From Lithobates sylvaticus (Eukaryota > Chordata > Amphibia > Anura > Ranidae), in NCBI GenBank assembly GCA_028564925.1, contig CM053032.1, positions 117,767,490-117,831,489 of the forward strand: a stretch of 64,000 nucleotides of DNA. The letters are read 5' to 3'. Below the pieces are notes generated by a model. That model made no database searches. It saw only the letters and a list, made by a program, of their open reading frames with translations, and was not told the origin of the DNA. Shown piece after piece: positions 11,266 to 22,382 of the stretch (position 1 is its first letter; every line of letters starts with the position of its first letter). Made by a program: the position numbers and the translations under genes.

Positions 11266-11440
11266 TGCCTCGTACACACGCTCAGACTTTCCGCCGGACT
11301 TTCCAGCGGAGCTCCGCCGGACTTTCCAGCGGAGCTCCGCCGGACTTTCCAGCGGAGCTCCGCCGGACTTTCCGGCGGACAATCCACGGGAAAAAGTCTG
11401 TGGGACTTTTGGAAATGAACGAACTTGCCCACAGACAGTG
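11266..11440. mobile_element. PIF-Harbinger-like MITE fragment with a 23-bp internal repeat
   Basis: The segment starts after TTA (11,263-11,265) with TGCCTCGTACACACG, the same end as the MITEs at 17,981 and 37,663. Inside, a 23-bp unit (GGACTTTCCAGCGGAGCTCCGCC) recurs at 11,296, 11,319, 11,342 and, changed, at 11,365. The other end is not found: the sequence runs into a foldback-family fragment. The 3-bp TTA target and the end sequence suggest PIF-Harbinger. Confidence 0.6.
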
Positions 11441-11775
11441 AATGCCGTCACCTGGCATGGATTTAAAGGGAATCCCCACGCCGAAAAAAACGGCGTGGGG
11501 GTCCCCCCCAAATCCATCTCAGACCCTTATCCGAGCGCGCCGCCCCAGCCGGGCCAGGAAAGGGGTGGGGATGAGCGAGCGCCCCTCCCTCCTGAGCCAT
11601 ACCAGGCCGCGTGCCCTCAACATGGGGGGTGCCCTGGGGAAAGGGGGGCCGTGCGGCCCCCCCACCCCAAAGCACCTTGTCCCCATGTTAATGAGGACAA
11701 GGGCCTCTTCCCGACAACCCTGGCCATTGGTTGTCGGGGTCTGCGGGCGGGGGGCTTATCGGAATCCGGGAGACA
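11441..11775 (+). mobile_element. Fragment of the foldback hAT-type family
   Basis: Matches 33,020-33,290 and, in reverse complement, 33,830-34,100: GGGGGTCCCCCCCAAATCCAT, GACCCTTATCCGAG, ACCAGGCCGCGTGCCCTCAACAT, GGACAAGGGCCTCTTCC and GCGGGCGGGGGGCTTATCGGAATC. It is GC-rich and contains small inverted repeats. The open frames on both strands are repeat artefacts. It ends abruptly at the DIRS element. Confidence 0.8.
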
Positions 11776-12688
11776 GTGAAGCAGGCTCTATACAGTAATG
11801 AGACATGAAAGTATTGATAGAGGCCCAAGAGGCCTCTTTGCAGATGACATCTGGAGCCACATGCTGCGCCGCAGCCCAAGATGCTGCCATTCCGCGAGTA
11901 GAGTGAGATGTCACCGCCTCTGGGGGAGCCAAGCCCTTAGCCCTGTAAGCTTGCTGGATGACCTGTACAATCCAAGACGCAATTGTCCTAGTTGAGGCTT
12001 TCTTCCCTTTATTAGCACCAGAGTGAAGAACAAACAGGTGATCGGATCGTCTAAAAGAAGAAGTGATACTAAGATAGATTTTCAGGACCTCACCTATATC
12101 CAGTGGGTGCATCTCAGAAGAATCCGGAGACCGGAATGTGGGTAACACAATCTCTTGATTATCGTGGAACACCGATGTTACCTTCGGGTTCGAACCCAGC
12201 ATCGGGATGAGCACAACTCGGTCCGGGAAGAACGTCAAGAAGGGTTCTTTATGACCCAAAGATCCAATCTCTGAAACCCTTTTAGCTGAGGTAATGGCTA
12301 TCAAGAAAGCTACTTTTGCCGAAAAGTCTTTCAGAGAAAGTGGGGAAGACCCCGTGGTACTGAGTCCAGATAAGTAATCCAGCACAAGTGGCAAGTCCCA
12401 TTTGGGGAACCGTGGTCTCCTCTGAGGTTTGAGTCTTGACACTCCACGAAAAAATTGCCGAATTAAAGGATGAACTGCCCAAGATGTTCCTGAAAAGGCT
12501 GACAAAGCCGAAATTTGGACTCTGAGAGAGCTGATGGATAGCTGTAAGTCTAGGCCAGTTTGTAGGAAAGCAAGAATGTCTTGAATTTCCGGCTTTCTAA
12601 AGGATCTGCCCGAGGAGGAAGAGAATTCTACGAATTTTGCCCATATCCTACCGTAAACTTTATTCGTGCTTGTCCTTCTTGAACTCAT
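11756..12688 (-). CDS. DIRS tyrosine recombinase (fossil part)
   Basis: A frame of about 310 codons. In DIRS elements this enzyme joins the circular DNA copy into the genome without making target duplications. Visible boxes are AKRVSEI (first catalytic arginine region, about residue 140), HSTRG (the HxxR box, about residue 265) and SHYC (candidate tyrosine) near the end. The N-terminal part (about residues 1-100) looks like the SAM-like DNA-binding segment of phage-integrase-type enzymes. The last codons run into the neighbouring repeat, so the natural end may be missing. It overlaps the start of the polymerase-region frame, as is common in this family. Confidence 0.88.
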   Translation of the reverse strand: MSSRRTSTNKVYGRIWAKFVEFSSSSGRSFRKPEIQDILAFLQTGLDLQLSISSLRVQISALSAFSGTSWAVHPLIRQFFRGVSRLKPQRRPRFPKWDLPLVLDYLSGLSTTGSSPLSLKDFSAKVAFLIAITSAKRVSEIGSLGHKEPFLTFFPDRVVLIPMLGSNPKVTSVFHDNQEIVLPTFRSPDSSEMHPLDIGEVLKIYLSITSSFRRSDHLFVLHSGANKGKKASTRTIASWIVQVIQQAYRAKGLAPPEAVTSHSTRGMAASWAAAQHVAPDVICKEASWASINTFMSHYCIEPASLSPGFR

Positions 12689-12691
12689 CGA

Positions 12692-14480
12692 TCACCTTGG
12701 AGGAGCACCCAAATGATTCCAGCCTTTCCCTCTCAAGAACCAGACCATCAGTTTCAACTGTGCTGGACAAGGATGAAGGACTGCCCCTTGGGAAAGAAGG
12801 TCTGGTCTGAGAGGAAGAGGCACCGGCTCTCGGAAACTGAGTTGAATCAGAAGTGGGAACCAAGGCCTGTTTGGCCAAAAAGGAGCTATTGTCACCACTT
12901 CCACCTTCTCTGACTGAAGCCTGCGCAGAAATCTGAGTAGCACCGGGAGTGGAGGAAAAGCATACGCCTTCTTGAAGCTCCAATAATCCGTCAGGGCATC
13001 TATCCTGAACGCCTGGCTGCACCGACCCCGAGTGTAGAATTTCACTACCTTGAAGTTGCAGGGAGATGCGAAGAGATCCACTTCTGGAGTAAACCCCATT
13101 GACAGAATCCACTCGAAAGTCTTCACATGCAGTGACCACTCGTTGTTGTCTAATTGGTTGCGAGAAAGAAAGTCTGCCTGGGAATTCTGGACCCTGGGAA
13201 CAAATACTGCCGAAATGCCTACCAGGTTCTTCTGAGCCCATGAAAGGATGGGTTTGACTTCCTGAAGGAGAGTGGTGCTCCGTGTGCCTCCTTGTCTCTT
13301 GACATAGGACACTGCCGTGGTATTGTCCATTCTCAATAACACTGACTTCCCCTTCAGGAGGTGAGAAAACGACTGGAGAGCACACCAGGCTGCTCGAAGC
13401 TCTAGCACGTTCGACCCAGGGATGACTAGCTGAGTGGCCCATTTGCCCTGGGCAAGGGCTGACCCGCATAGGGCCCCCCAACCGATACCGCTGGCATCGG
13501 TCGTGACTGTGACTCAGGAGATGGGAGCGATAGAGTGGCAATTCAACAGGTTTCTGCGAAGAAGCCACCAGAAAAGGCTGTTCCTCATATCCTGATCGAC
13601 TGATTCCTGTCGCCTGACTTCCATTGACGGAGGAACCCTGACTGGAAGGGCCGTAACCTCCATAGTGCCCACTTGACCATCTGAGTCGTAGAGACCATTG
13701 TCCCTATGATTTCTAGGCACTGAGAGGCCTTCAGATGTGAAGCGTGTAGAGCCCGCAAGATCCTCCCTTGAATCACTGGAATTTTCTCTAATGGGAGAGA
13801 GATGGTATTTCTCACTGTATTGAACTGGGCTCCAAGATATATCAGATGTCGAGATGGAACCAGATGGCGTTTTTTTCTAAATTTAGGAGCCATCCGAAGC
13901 TGGACAAGATGGAAATCACCTGTTCCCTGTGAAGCAGTAACTGCTCTTTGTCCTGGGACAACACTAAGAGGTCGTCTAAGTAGTGGTAGAGATGTATGCT
14001 TTTTAGTCTGACCAGGGCCACTACCGCCAACAGCACCTTTGAGAAAACGGGGGGATGTTGTCAGCCCAAAGGGAAGGCAGATGAATTGCAGATGTTCCTC
14101 CCCGACTTGGAACCTGAGAAATTTGTAAAACTCTTTCTCTATTGGGACGTGAAAATAGGCGTCCTTTAAATCGATAGAGATCATCCAATCCCCGGGTTGG
14201 ATGGCCTGTTGAATGGTTAACAACGTCTCCATTTTGAACTTTCCGTGCTTTATGAACCTGTTGAGGTAGGTTAGGTCGATGACTGGGCGCCAGGCGCCAT
14301 TTTTCTTTTGAACCAGGAATAGTGGGGAGTATACCCCTTGAAACCATTCGTCTCTTAGAACATGCACTACTGCCCCTTGAACTTTTAGTATGTCCACATA
14401 AGACATCAGTACCTGCTTCTTTTCTTCTGAGGAAGGGAGTAGAGTGGATATGAACCTGGGGGGGAGGGATACTGGAAAAG
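12692..14480 (-). pseudogene. DIRS reverse transcriptase / RNase H region (fossil part)
   Basis: The polymerase side (about 13,585-14,406) shows GVYSPLFLVQKKNGAWRPVI, then DLKDAYFHVPI and CLPFGLTTSPR. A YLDDLLVLSQD box lies near 13,970. The RNase H side (about 12,900-13,408) shows LRMDNTTAVSYV and QADFLSR, followed by the DIRS-typical VDLFASPCNFKV and IAPFWPNRPWFP. These together place it in the DIRS group rather than Ty3/gypsy. It is broken. A further stretch toward 14,836 still looks element-derived (linker between Gag and polymerase). Confidence 0.88.
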
Positions 14481-15074
14481 GCCCATCTGTGGCCTGACGA
14501 CACTGTCTTGATGACCCAGTGATCTGAGATCGAGGCCACCCAGACGTGACGGAAAAGGAGCAGACGTGCCCCTACCCGACCCGCCTGGGCGGGCACAATC
14601 TCAAAAGGACTTCGCCGGACCCCGACCATCAGATGTCTGGCTCTTGCTGGATTTGCGGAAGGAAGTCTGGCCTCTACCCCAGTTTTTTCTAAAGTCACGA
14701 CCTGGCTTGTAAGAGCGTGCTTCTCTTGAGCGCTCCTGGCTGTGTCTTCTATATTGAAACTTATTTTTTCCCGACAGACGTCTATCCTGAGGAAGGAAAC
14801 CCGACTTACCACCTGTGGCACGGGATATGGCATCATCTAGTTTGTTTTCAAACAGAGAAGACCCTTCAAAGGGAATCCTGCACCAAGATTGCTTGGAAAC
14901 TGGATCCGCAAGCCAAGGACGCAGCCACAAGGCCCGCCTGGCAGTAACCGATGATAATATAATACGCGCCAACAGGCGAATCAGATCAATGGATGCCTCC
15001 CCCAGGAAGACCGCCGCCAATTTCAGTTCTGCCGCAGCCGAGCTTCTGGCCAGCTCTTCAGATACTCCTCTCAG

Positions 15075-16019
15075 TCAGGAATCCACATTCTCCGTCCAGG
15101 CTTCCATGGCCTTAGACATGGTTGCTAAGGCAAGGGCAGGTTTGCAGGCTAAACCCGCCAGCCCATAGATCCTCTTGACATCCTGGTCTATCTTCCTTTC
15201 GAGACCATCTTTCAAGGACACAGCGTCCTCTAAAGGGAGGGTGACATGCTTGGCTAAGCGCATTAAAGCCGCATCCACCGAAGGGGCATTCTCCAGGTGC
15301 TTGACCTCGTCTGCTTTAAAAGGATACAACCTGGCTGTCTTGTTTGACATAGAAGACTTCCTGTCTACCTTACTCCATTCTTCATCAATGATGTCCTTTA
15401 GTTCAGTAAGGAGCGGGAAACTTGCTCGCTCTTTCCCCAATTGTTTAAAGAACTTTTTCTGCTTCGTTGGTGGGGCAGATGGTTCTTCCCAGTTAAGGGC
15501 TTCTTTGATCGCTTTGATTAAAGGCGAAACCAGGGAGAAGTTGAAACCAACACTCTCTTCTTCACCATCAATTTCATCCTCTGAAGAGTCAGGCGAAGAG
15601 GCGTAAGGCTGTGAAGGGCCTGCCATCTCGTGTGTATCGACGGCCGGGGAGCCGGAACGAGTGGATTGGCTCAGAGTGTGAGGTGCTTCTACCTCCTTCA
15701 GAGACTGATGCACCACGCGCCTTACTAGAGACTCCAAGCTCTGGCTTTCTGTCTCCTTTTCCCCAACCGCTTGGGCATAGCACTGGTCGCACAAAGACTT
15801 GCCCTCCGGGACTCGTGTCCCACATCCCCAGCAGGCTCTGTGATTAGAGCGGCTGTCCTGGCGGTGGGAGCGGTGTCTTGAGGAGGAATTAGAGCGTCTC
15901 CTCTGGTGGTGTATATCCGATGGAGATTCGCGTCTTGATCTTGACGATGACTGATGCTGTGGTCTGGCAAGGTCTCTACTGGAAGGGCTGAAAAGAAAAC
16001 GGGAGGGGAAACGCATCAT
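15075..16019 (-). CDS. DIRS Gag-like protein (fossil part)
   Basis: A frame of about 315 codons. It starts with an Arg/Ser-rich basic stretch (about residues 10-60), then a Cys pair motif CWGCGTRVPEGKSLCDQC (about residues 63-80) and an acidic serine-rich stretch (DSSEDEIDGEEE). The C-terminal half is helical, with KADEVKHLENAPSVDAALMR, as in DIRS Gag proteins of vertebrates. The function is presumably packaging of element RNA. The first codons overlap a candidate splice acceptor near 15,988, so the true start may lie in an upstream exon (inference). Confidence 0.8.
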   Translation of the reverse strand: MMRFPSRFLFSPSSRDLARPQHQSSSRSRRESPSDIHHQRRRSNSSSRHRSHRQDSRSNHRACWGCGTRVPEGKSLCDQCYAQAVGEKETESQSLESLVRRVVHQSLKEVEAPHTLSQSTRSGSPAVDTHEMAGPSQPYASSPDSSEDEIDGEEESVGFNFSLVSPLIKAIKEALNWEEPSAPPTKQKKFFKQLGKERASFPLLTELKDIIDEEWSKVDRKSSMSNKTARLYPFKADEVKHLENAPSVDAALMRLAKHVTLPLEDAVSLKDGLERKIDQDVKRIYGLAGLACKPALALATMSKAMEAWTENVDS

Positions 16020-17157
16020 GCATCAAAGAGCGTACAAAAAAGGCATTGCGAAAAAACCTTAACCCCCTCCCCTCAACGGCACATACCTTGTGCGTGAAGG
16101 CTGGCCACTTAAAGGCGGTGACTTGTCCATACTGATTGGATGAACAAAAAATGACAGGCCTGCAGTCTGCGGAAAAAAAATCAGTGTACCCAGAATGAAT
16201 TCTCTGGACTAAGCACAATCAACAGTATAAGCATTAAAAACGTTGCCAGTTCATTACATTGCTGTCCTTACATACATATATAAAACCTTTACAATATATA
16301 TATATAAGGCATGAAATACTCACCAGGCAATAGGGGGCACAGGACTTTGCAAAAGACCAAAGGTTGTCTGCTGCTCAGCTGTTCAGTTGCTATTCCACCA
16401 GAACATATCCCCAAATGTCAGCAGCTGAGACAGCTTTTTAAATCTGCCGCCTATGACGTCACCGCCCATCCCCTAGCGCGCCTGCACCGAAGGGGGTACT
16501 CGGACTGCGCCTGTGTGGCCGCCGAGAATCGGGCCGTATTGCGCATGCGCAAGCCAAGCCTCGTTCCCGAGGAGGCCTACGCATGCGCGGGCGGCAAAAA
16601 CAGCGGAAGTCACGGCGAGCTGGAGCGCAGAAGCGTTCCAGCCGCCATCACACTCTGCATGATATTGTGGGAAAAAAGACAAACAACACAAACAACTTAG
16701 CAGCGACTGCCATGAAGAAGGGAAAAAACTGAATTCCAGACCTTGCCAGCCAGTGTGCGTCCACGGTCCCACCGTCATTGGTCCGTCAGGCAACCAGAGG
16801 CAGCCACCCCACACCACTAGGGTATCCATGGGCCTCTCAAGCTACTCGCCCGCCCATGGCTGGGATCTGAGCTGCACCGCAAGGTATGCCGACTTTTTCT
16901 TCATCCGACCGGAACGCCAGTAGCATGAATATGGTCCATAGGAGGAGGACAAAAAAGGAACGTAGTATCATGGGGTGAGTGCTCTTTTATTTGAAAGGGG
17001 TCCTATAGCATTGGAGAGGAGGCGGGGTTAAGCCACACGTAGGCTGCCATGGAGTCTGTCAGGAAATACGTTTTAGCTGTAAAAACATTGTATGTTGTGG
17101 TACTGTTAAAGTTTGCCTTTTCTAATTTATTCAACATTCAGTTACATTTAGTAGTTA
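16020..17157 (-). other. DIRS leader and unassigned flank
   Basis: No gene was recognised. On the minus strand there are splice-like signals: a donor-like GTGAGT at 16,318-16,323, an acceptor-like pyrimidine tract plus CAG at 16,167-16,180, a donor-like AAGGTATGT at 16,081-16,090 and an acceptor-like tract plus CAG at 15,988-16,008. The stretch 16,440-16,690 is GC-rich and may hold the promoter. From about 17,030 to 17,157 the sequence is AT-rich and unassigned. A short AT microsatellite lies at 16,294-16,306. Confidence 0.45.
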
Positions 17158-17447
17158 TACAGTGTCTCACAATTTTATAAATATTAAATTCTATCTTTTC
17201 TTGTGACAACACTGAAGAAATTACACTTTGCTACAGTAGTAAAAGTAGTGAGTGTACAGCTTGTATAACCATGTCAATTTGCTGTCCCCTCAAAAAAACT
17301 CAACACACAGCCATTAATGTCTAAACCGCTGGCAACAAAAGTGAGTACACCTCTAACTGAAAATGTCCAAATAGGGCCCAAAGTGTCAATATTTTGTGTG
17401 GCCACCATTATTTACCAGTACTGCATTAACCCTCTTAGGCATGGAGT

Positions 17448-18600
17448 TCACAGAGCTTCACAGGTTGCCACTGGAGTCCTCTTCCACTTCTCCATGACAA
17501 CATTACGGAGCTGGTGGATGTTAGAGACCTTGCGCTTCTCCACCTTCCGTTTGAGGATGCCCCACAGATGCTCAATACTGTTTAGGTCTGGAGACATGCT
17601 TGGCCAGTCCATTACCTTTACCCTCAGCTTCTTTAGCAAGGCAGTGGTCGTCTTGGAGGTGTGTTTGGGGTTGTTATGTTGGAATACTGCCCTGCAGCCC
17701 AGTCTCCGAAGGGAGGAGATCATGCTCTGCTTCAGTATGTCACAGTACATGTTGGTATTCATGGTTTCCTCAATGAACTGTAGCTTCCCAGTGCCGGCAG
17801 CACTCATGCAGCCCCCAGACCATGACAATCCCACCACCATGCTTGACTGTAGGCAAGACACACTTGTCTTTGTACTCCTCACCTGGCTACTGCCACACAT
17901 GCTTGACACCATCTGAACCAAATAAGTTTATCTTGGTCTCATCAGACCACAGGACATGGTTCCAGTAATTCATGTCCTTATGCCCCGTACACACGTTCTG
18001 ATTATCGTACGACAGATCGTTCGCATTTTGTGGCATGCAACTAAGATTGAATACAACAGTGCAAAATGTGTGAAAGATTTTTGTCGTACGATTCTGGAAA
18101 AATCTTTCACTGTGCGTAGCTACGTATTTTCGATGATGTCAAATACGTGGGACCCCTGTGTCCTTCTGGTTTATTTTCGTGTTTCCGAGCATGCGTGGTG
18201 TTTGTCGAACGACTTTTATCGGACGCATACTGTACTGATTACACGATTGTCATACGATGGGCTGTCGTCCGACCAAAGTTTTCCTGTTTGTCCCTTCGGA
18301 TTTGGTTGGACGGACTGTCGTGATTGGCTGTCGAAAGCTGCGTACTAACGATCAGATTATCGAACGATCTGTCCGAAAGGGACTTTTGTCATCCGATAAT
18401 CGTAACGTGTGTACGGGGCATAAGTCTGCTTGTCTTTAGTAAACTGCGTGCTTTCTTGTTCATCATCTTTAGAAGTGGCTTCCTTCTGGGATGACAGGAA
18501 TGCAGACCAATATGATGCAGTGTGCGGCGTATGGTCTGAGCACTGACAGGCTGGCTCCCCACCCCTTCAACCTCTGCAGCGATGCTGGCAGCACTCATAC
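17448..18600 (-). pseudogene. Tc1 transposase remains
   Basis: This is a DDE transposase of the Tc1 type. The C-terminal part (17,448-17,921) shows QHNNPKHTSKTTTALL, where family members have an aspartate before the PKH box, and DWPSMSPDLNSIEHLWGILK with the last catalytic acid. The N-terminal helix-turn-helix part lies past the MITE at 18,430-18,598 (SAQTIRRTLHHIGLHSCHPRRKP). One base is missing before PKH, giving N-N-P where N-D-P is usual, so the gene is inactive. The rest of its N-terminus continues beyond the LTR element at 22,383-22,440. Confidence 0.88.
17981..18420. mobile_element. PIF-Harbinger-like MITE, 440 bp
   Basis: Perfect terminal inverted repeats TGCCCCGTACACACGTT / AACGTGTGTACGGGGCA, flanked by TTA (17,978-17,980) and TAA (18,421-18,423, one change from a TTA duplication). 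The uninterrupted Tc1 sequence reads CCTTAGTCTGC. No coding frame. The inside contains further inverted words (GATTATCG, TCGTACGA). The 3-bp TWA target is the PIF-Harbinger signature. Confidence 0.85.
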
Positions 18601-19175
18601 GTCTGTAGCGCTGGTATTTGTGTTATAGCGCTGGTATTTTTGCCTACTTACATAATGTAATGTAAGTCTATGAGCAGTGTTATAGCTTAGTATTTGGCAC
18701 CATCTAGTGGCAGAAACAGGAAATGGACTTGAATTATTTTCCTTTTATATGGCACTAGAAATATAACAGTAGGTGACTGTTCTGTGTACATTTTGCTATG
18801 ACCTACCTACCCAGAATGCCAGGTGACCTACCCATGATCACCCTGTACCTAACTGCATGCTGAGTAGGCTATAAAAGAGCCCGCACGGCCATTTTCTTTC
18901 TCTTCTGGACACATGGCCTGCCTGCAAGGACTTGTGAGGAGGTCTCCAGAAAGTGCGGCCTACAGCCACTGTGGAGTGGAACAATCACAGACTCTGACTT
19001 GTATCTGATCACTGGAGAGACTGAGGGACCGAATCGGAAAGGATCCAGAGACACCTGTCAGAACCATCAGAGGGACCCGGTTCGTCTTGCTATGTCTGTG
19101 TGACAGTGCAAATGTTGTAATTACTACTTTACACTAACCTTAGTAAAAATACGTTTCTGGTTAAGTACTATTGGT

Positions 19176-20060
19176 GTGGAGTGTTGTTCCTTTTCCAGCA
19201 GGTGGAACATCAGATACCCGGGTAATAACAAAGGTATTCTCCTACATCAAATTGAGTTGGGACTGCAAAAAGGATATTTGGAGTCTGAAATCGTAGAGGC
19301 TGTACTCAATGCCATTAGTCCAAGCCTAGGCATTAGAGGCATGTTGGAAATGAAAAGTGGATTGACTTTAACCCAACTCAAGAGGATACTAAAAAGTTAT
19401 TACAAGGAAGAAGATGCTGCTGAACTATTCTATCAACTGATAAACATGGCACATGGTAGTCAGGAGACCCCCCAGAACTTCTTATTCAGGGCCATTGAAC
19501 TGAAGGACCGCCTGCTGTCTGTCTCGAAGGGGGAGGGCTCTGGGGAACACTTTGGCACTGAACTGATCCAAAAGAAATTCTTGAGGTCTGTGACTACAGG
19601 GCTGAGGAGCGACTATATCAAGTTTCAGTTGAGGCAGTACCTGGAAGAACCCTCTACACCAGATGAGGTGCTCATTGAAGAGACTAATTAGGAAGCCAAG
19701 ATGGAGATTGAAAGGGACCAGAAGCAAAGAAAAACCCAACCTCCCAGCACAACTAGGACCACCCAGGACCAAAGGACAGCAGTCAGATTATCTCCCAGGC
19801 ATTCGAGAACCCAGTGTCCTGACAGTGAGTGCCGATCAGAGGTCTTGGCCTTCACCTACCAGGCATCTGCTAACCAGTGAGTCTGGACTGGAGAAATTAT
19901 TCCAGACACAGAAGGAGATGTTAGAGATGATGGCTCTATTGACTGCTAAACTGGTGGAGCCACAGAAGGAAGAAGTCTTGACACCCAAGACCCTGATGGG
20001 ATCTACCATTAATCAGACTGTGAAGCCAGTGAAGAAAAAGATCTGCTTTAAATGCTGAGA
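19176..20060 (+). pseudogene. Gag-like region of the LTR element (fossil part)
   Basis: Contains the vertebrate gypsy Gag pattern LESEIVEAVLNAISPSLG, then LTLTQLKRILKSYYKEEDAAELF, PQNFLFRAIELKDRLL and FLRSVTTGLRSDYIKFQLR. The 3' part is rich in charged residues and ends in a nucleocapsid-type knuckle (ICFKC ... GHYRRVCPS). Family knowledge assigns capsid and RNA-binding roles. Broken. Confidence 0.82.
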
Positions 20061-20147
20061 AGTGGGACACTACCGACGAGTATGTCCAAGTCCGGCAGAA
20101 TCTGAAGTAGAACAACAAAAGCCGTCGGAAAACTTCAGAGGGCCCCA

Positions 20148-21008
20148 GTGAAGGAGTCAACTGGGTGCCCTGTCAAAGCAGTCAACTCCAAATCCACCCC
20201 AACTTACCAGACCCCTGGGACCGCGGCTAAGTCAAAGTGGAAGAAAAAGAGTCCACGGAAGCCAAGTGTGAAGGTGCAAGCCACCAAGCAGGCCAAAGGT
20301 ACCACTTCGCATGGACTTCCTCCCAAGCTAGTGGGGCCCTCCCCAATTGTCCCTATACAGATAGAAGGGATATACACAAGAGCCCTGTTGGACACTGGAG
20401 CCCAAGTGACCTTGTTGTACAGGGACTTTTATGAGAAATATCTCAAACACCTGCCACTACAGAAGTTGGAGGAACTGGAGATATGGTGCCTAGGAACCCA
20501 GAACTTCCCCTATGATGGCTACCTACCTATCAAGCTTACCTTCTACCCGAGTATGGCAGGTAAAGCCGAAACTTTTGATACCTTGGCCATGGTGTGTCCT
20601 CACCCCCCACGGGCTGATAGAAGTTCTCTCATCATTGGGACCAACATTGACTTGGTCCGAAGACTGCTCGCACCACTTGTACAGGAGAAGAGTACCCTTT
20701 CCACGAGCGTGCACCCAATGCTAACACAGGTGTACCAGGATCTTGTACAGGAGCAGAAGCCCCCACCAGATGGAGTGGGAAAGATCTGGCGTCTGGACAA
20801 AAGTGAAAAGCTGGTGCAACCGGGTGAGGTAGTCTGCCTAAAAGCCTCTATCAAGAGGTGGGAGGCTCCTCTGTCTGTGTTATGCAATCGCATAGAGACA
20901 AATATACAGAATAGAGCTAAGATTTTGAATATCTTTGGGGACCAAAGACTTAAAGTAGGGGGAGTATGTAGCGCTGGTATTTTTGCCTACTTACATAATG
21001 TAATGTAA
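20148..21008 (+). pseudogene. Aspartic protease region of the LTR element (fossil part)
   Basis: Retropepsin-type block with the active-site box ALLDTGAQVTLLYRDFY near 20,380-20,430 and a second conserved block SSLIIGTNIDLVRRLLAPL near 20,620-20,680. In the family this protease cuts the Gag-Pol product. The frame runs on into the start of the 3' LTR. Confidence 0.8.
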
Positions 21009-22382
21009 GTCTATGAGCAGTGTTATAGCTTAGTATTTGGCACCATCTAGTGGCCAAAACAGGAAATTGACTTGAATTATTTTCCTTTTATATGGCACTA
21101 GAAAGATAACAGGAAGTGACTGTTCTGTTTACATTTTGCTATGACCTACCTACCCAGAATGCCAGGTGACCTACCCATGATCACCCTGTACTGAACTGCA
21201 TGCTGAGTAGGCTATAAAAGAGCCTGCGCGGCCATTTTCTTTCTCTTCTGGACGCATGGCCTGCCTGCAAGGACCTGTGAGGAGGTCTCCAGAGAGGGCG
21301 GCCTACAGCCACTGCAGAGCGGAACAATCACAGACTCTGACTTGTATCTGATCGCTGGAGAGACTGAGTGGACGGATCGGGAAGGATCCAGAGGCACCTG
21401 TCGGAGCCATCAGAGGGACCCGGTTCATCTTGCAGAGCAGAGCGGTGTGACGGAGCCGGCCGGCTAGAAGCAAGACTGAGTGCACCGGAGCAGAGCTGTT
21501 TTATTCTTCGGATCCAGTTTGGTGAGAGGGCTGTTGCCCACAGTTTCCTAACACACTTTTCATACACCTAGACAACTAACAGTGTTGCTGGGTTCTGTAG
21601 TCCCACGGAAGAGAATCTAATAAACAGACTGAGATTAAGCAGGCCTCAAGCCTATCTTTCACTGTACTTTGACACTGTTACCCAAAGTCAATTACACCAG
21701 AGGCAGTTACAGGTGTACCACACTACAGGATTTGTTCCAACATCCACCTCACATTAACCCTTGTTGCTCCACTGTTGGATTACAACTGTTACAACTAACT
21801 ATAGTTAGCAGAAGAAAGAAGATCATAGACTGCATCTTTTATTGCAAGGCCTTGCATCTTATTAAAGTAGGGGGAGCTCCCTAGTGATTGTGTTGTGCTA
21901 CATTTATAATTTAAAATTTTTGTATTCACCAGAGTGTGCTGGAAGTGGGAAGGTGCCCAGAGTAAGGCGTAGTCACTCTGAGCACTAGTCCCAATTGGAG
22001 ACACGCTCTCAGGCATAATCTGAAACAAATTGATATGTACAAACTGATGTGTATTCCTATTGTGCTGTAACATTATGTTGGTGTGACAGTGCAAATGTTG
22101 TAATTGCTACTTTACACTAACCTTAGTAAAAATAAGTTTCTGGTTAAGTACTACTGGTGTGGAGTGTTGTTCCTTTTCCAGCAGGTGGAACATCGGATAC
22201 CCAGGTAATAACAAAGGTATACTGTCATTACATTGCATATTGTGTGGTTATACTTCACTATTAGCTCCACACCAACATTGCACCACAGCTGTGTCAAGGG
22301 GAATGAGCCAAGTCAGTGGGGGTTTAATAGCAGAGTACAGGCCCAAACTAATTCAGCAGCTCCTTCGGGGGTCAGTGCTACA
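20967..22382 (+). repeat. 3' LTR of the LTR element
   Basis: Starts TGTAGCGCTGG directly after the polypurine tract and ends CTACA. The first part repeats 18,630-19,080 (GGCACCATCTAGTGGC, GAGTAGGCTATAAAAGAGCC), and another part repeats 19,105-19,235 (GCAAATGTTGTAATT, GAACATC.GATACCC). TATAAAAG lies near 21,213-21,220 and, in the 5' LTR, near 18,871. This is the likely element promoter. Confidence 0.82.

Larger units (their letters stand above)
11776..16330 (-). mobile_element. DIRS-type tyrosine-recombinase retrotransposon (fossil)
   Basis: From its 5' side (high coordinates) the element carries a Gag-like frame, a reverse transcriptase with RNase H, and a tyrosine recombinase, the order known for DIRS elements. 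Family hallmarks seen are YLDDLLV in the polymerase, VDLFAS in the region past RNase H, and an HSTRG recombinase box. It is broken, with roughly three to five breaks, but the recombinase and Gag frames are long and open, so it is not very old. The 3' side is cut off against a foldback-family fragment at about 11,775. The 5' end is uncertain and may reach about 17,050. The usual inverted terminal and internal complementary repeats of DIRS were not identified. Confidence 0.9.
18604..22382 (+). mobile_element. Ty3/gypsy-like LTR element (fossil)
   Basis: The element starts TGTAGCGCTGG and ends GTGCTACA, with a 4-bp duplication CGTC at 18,600-18,603 and 22,383-22,386 inside Tc1-A. Parts seen: a 5' LTR from 18,604, a Gag-like region (19,176-20,060), a zinc-knuckle region near 20,040-20,095, an aspartic protease region (20,148-20,960), a polypurine tract (AAAGTAGGGGGAGTA) just before 20,967, and a 3' LTR 20,967-22,382. 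No polymerase or integrase part was found, so it is broken and could not move by itself. The two LTRs clearly differ in length and sequence, so it is not recent. Confidence 0.88.
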
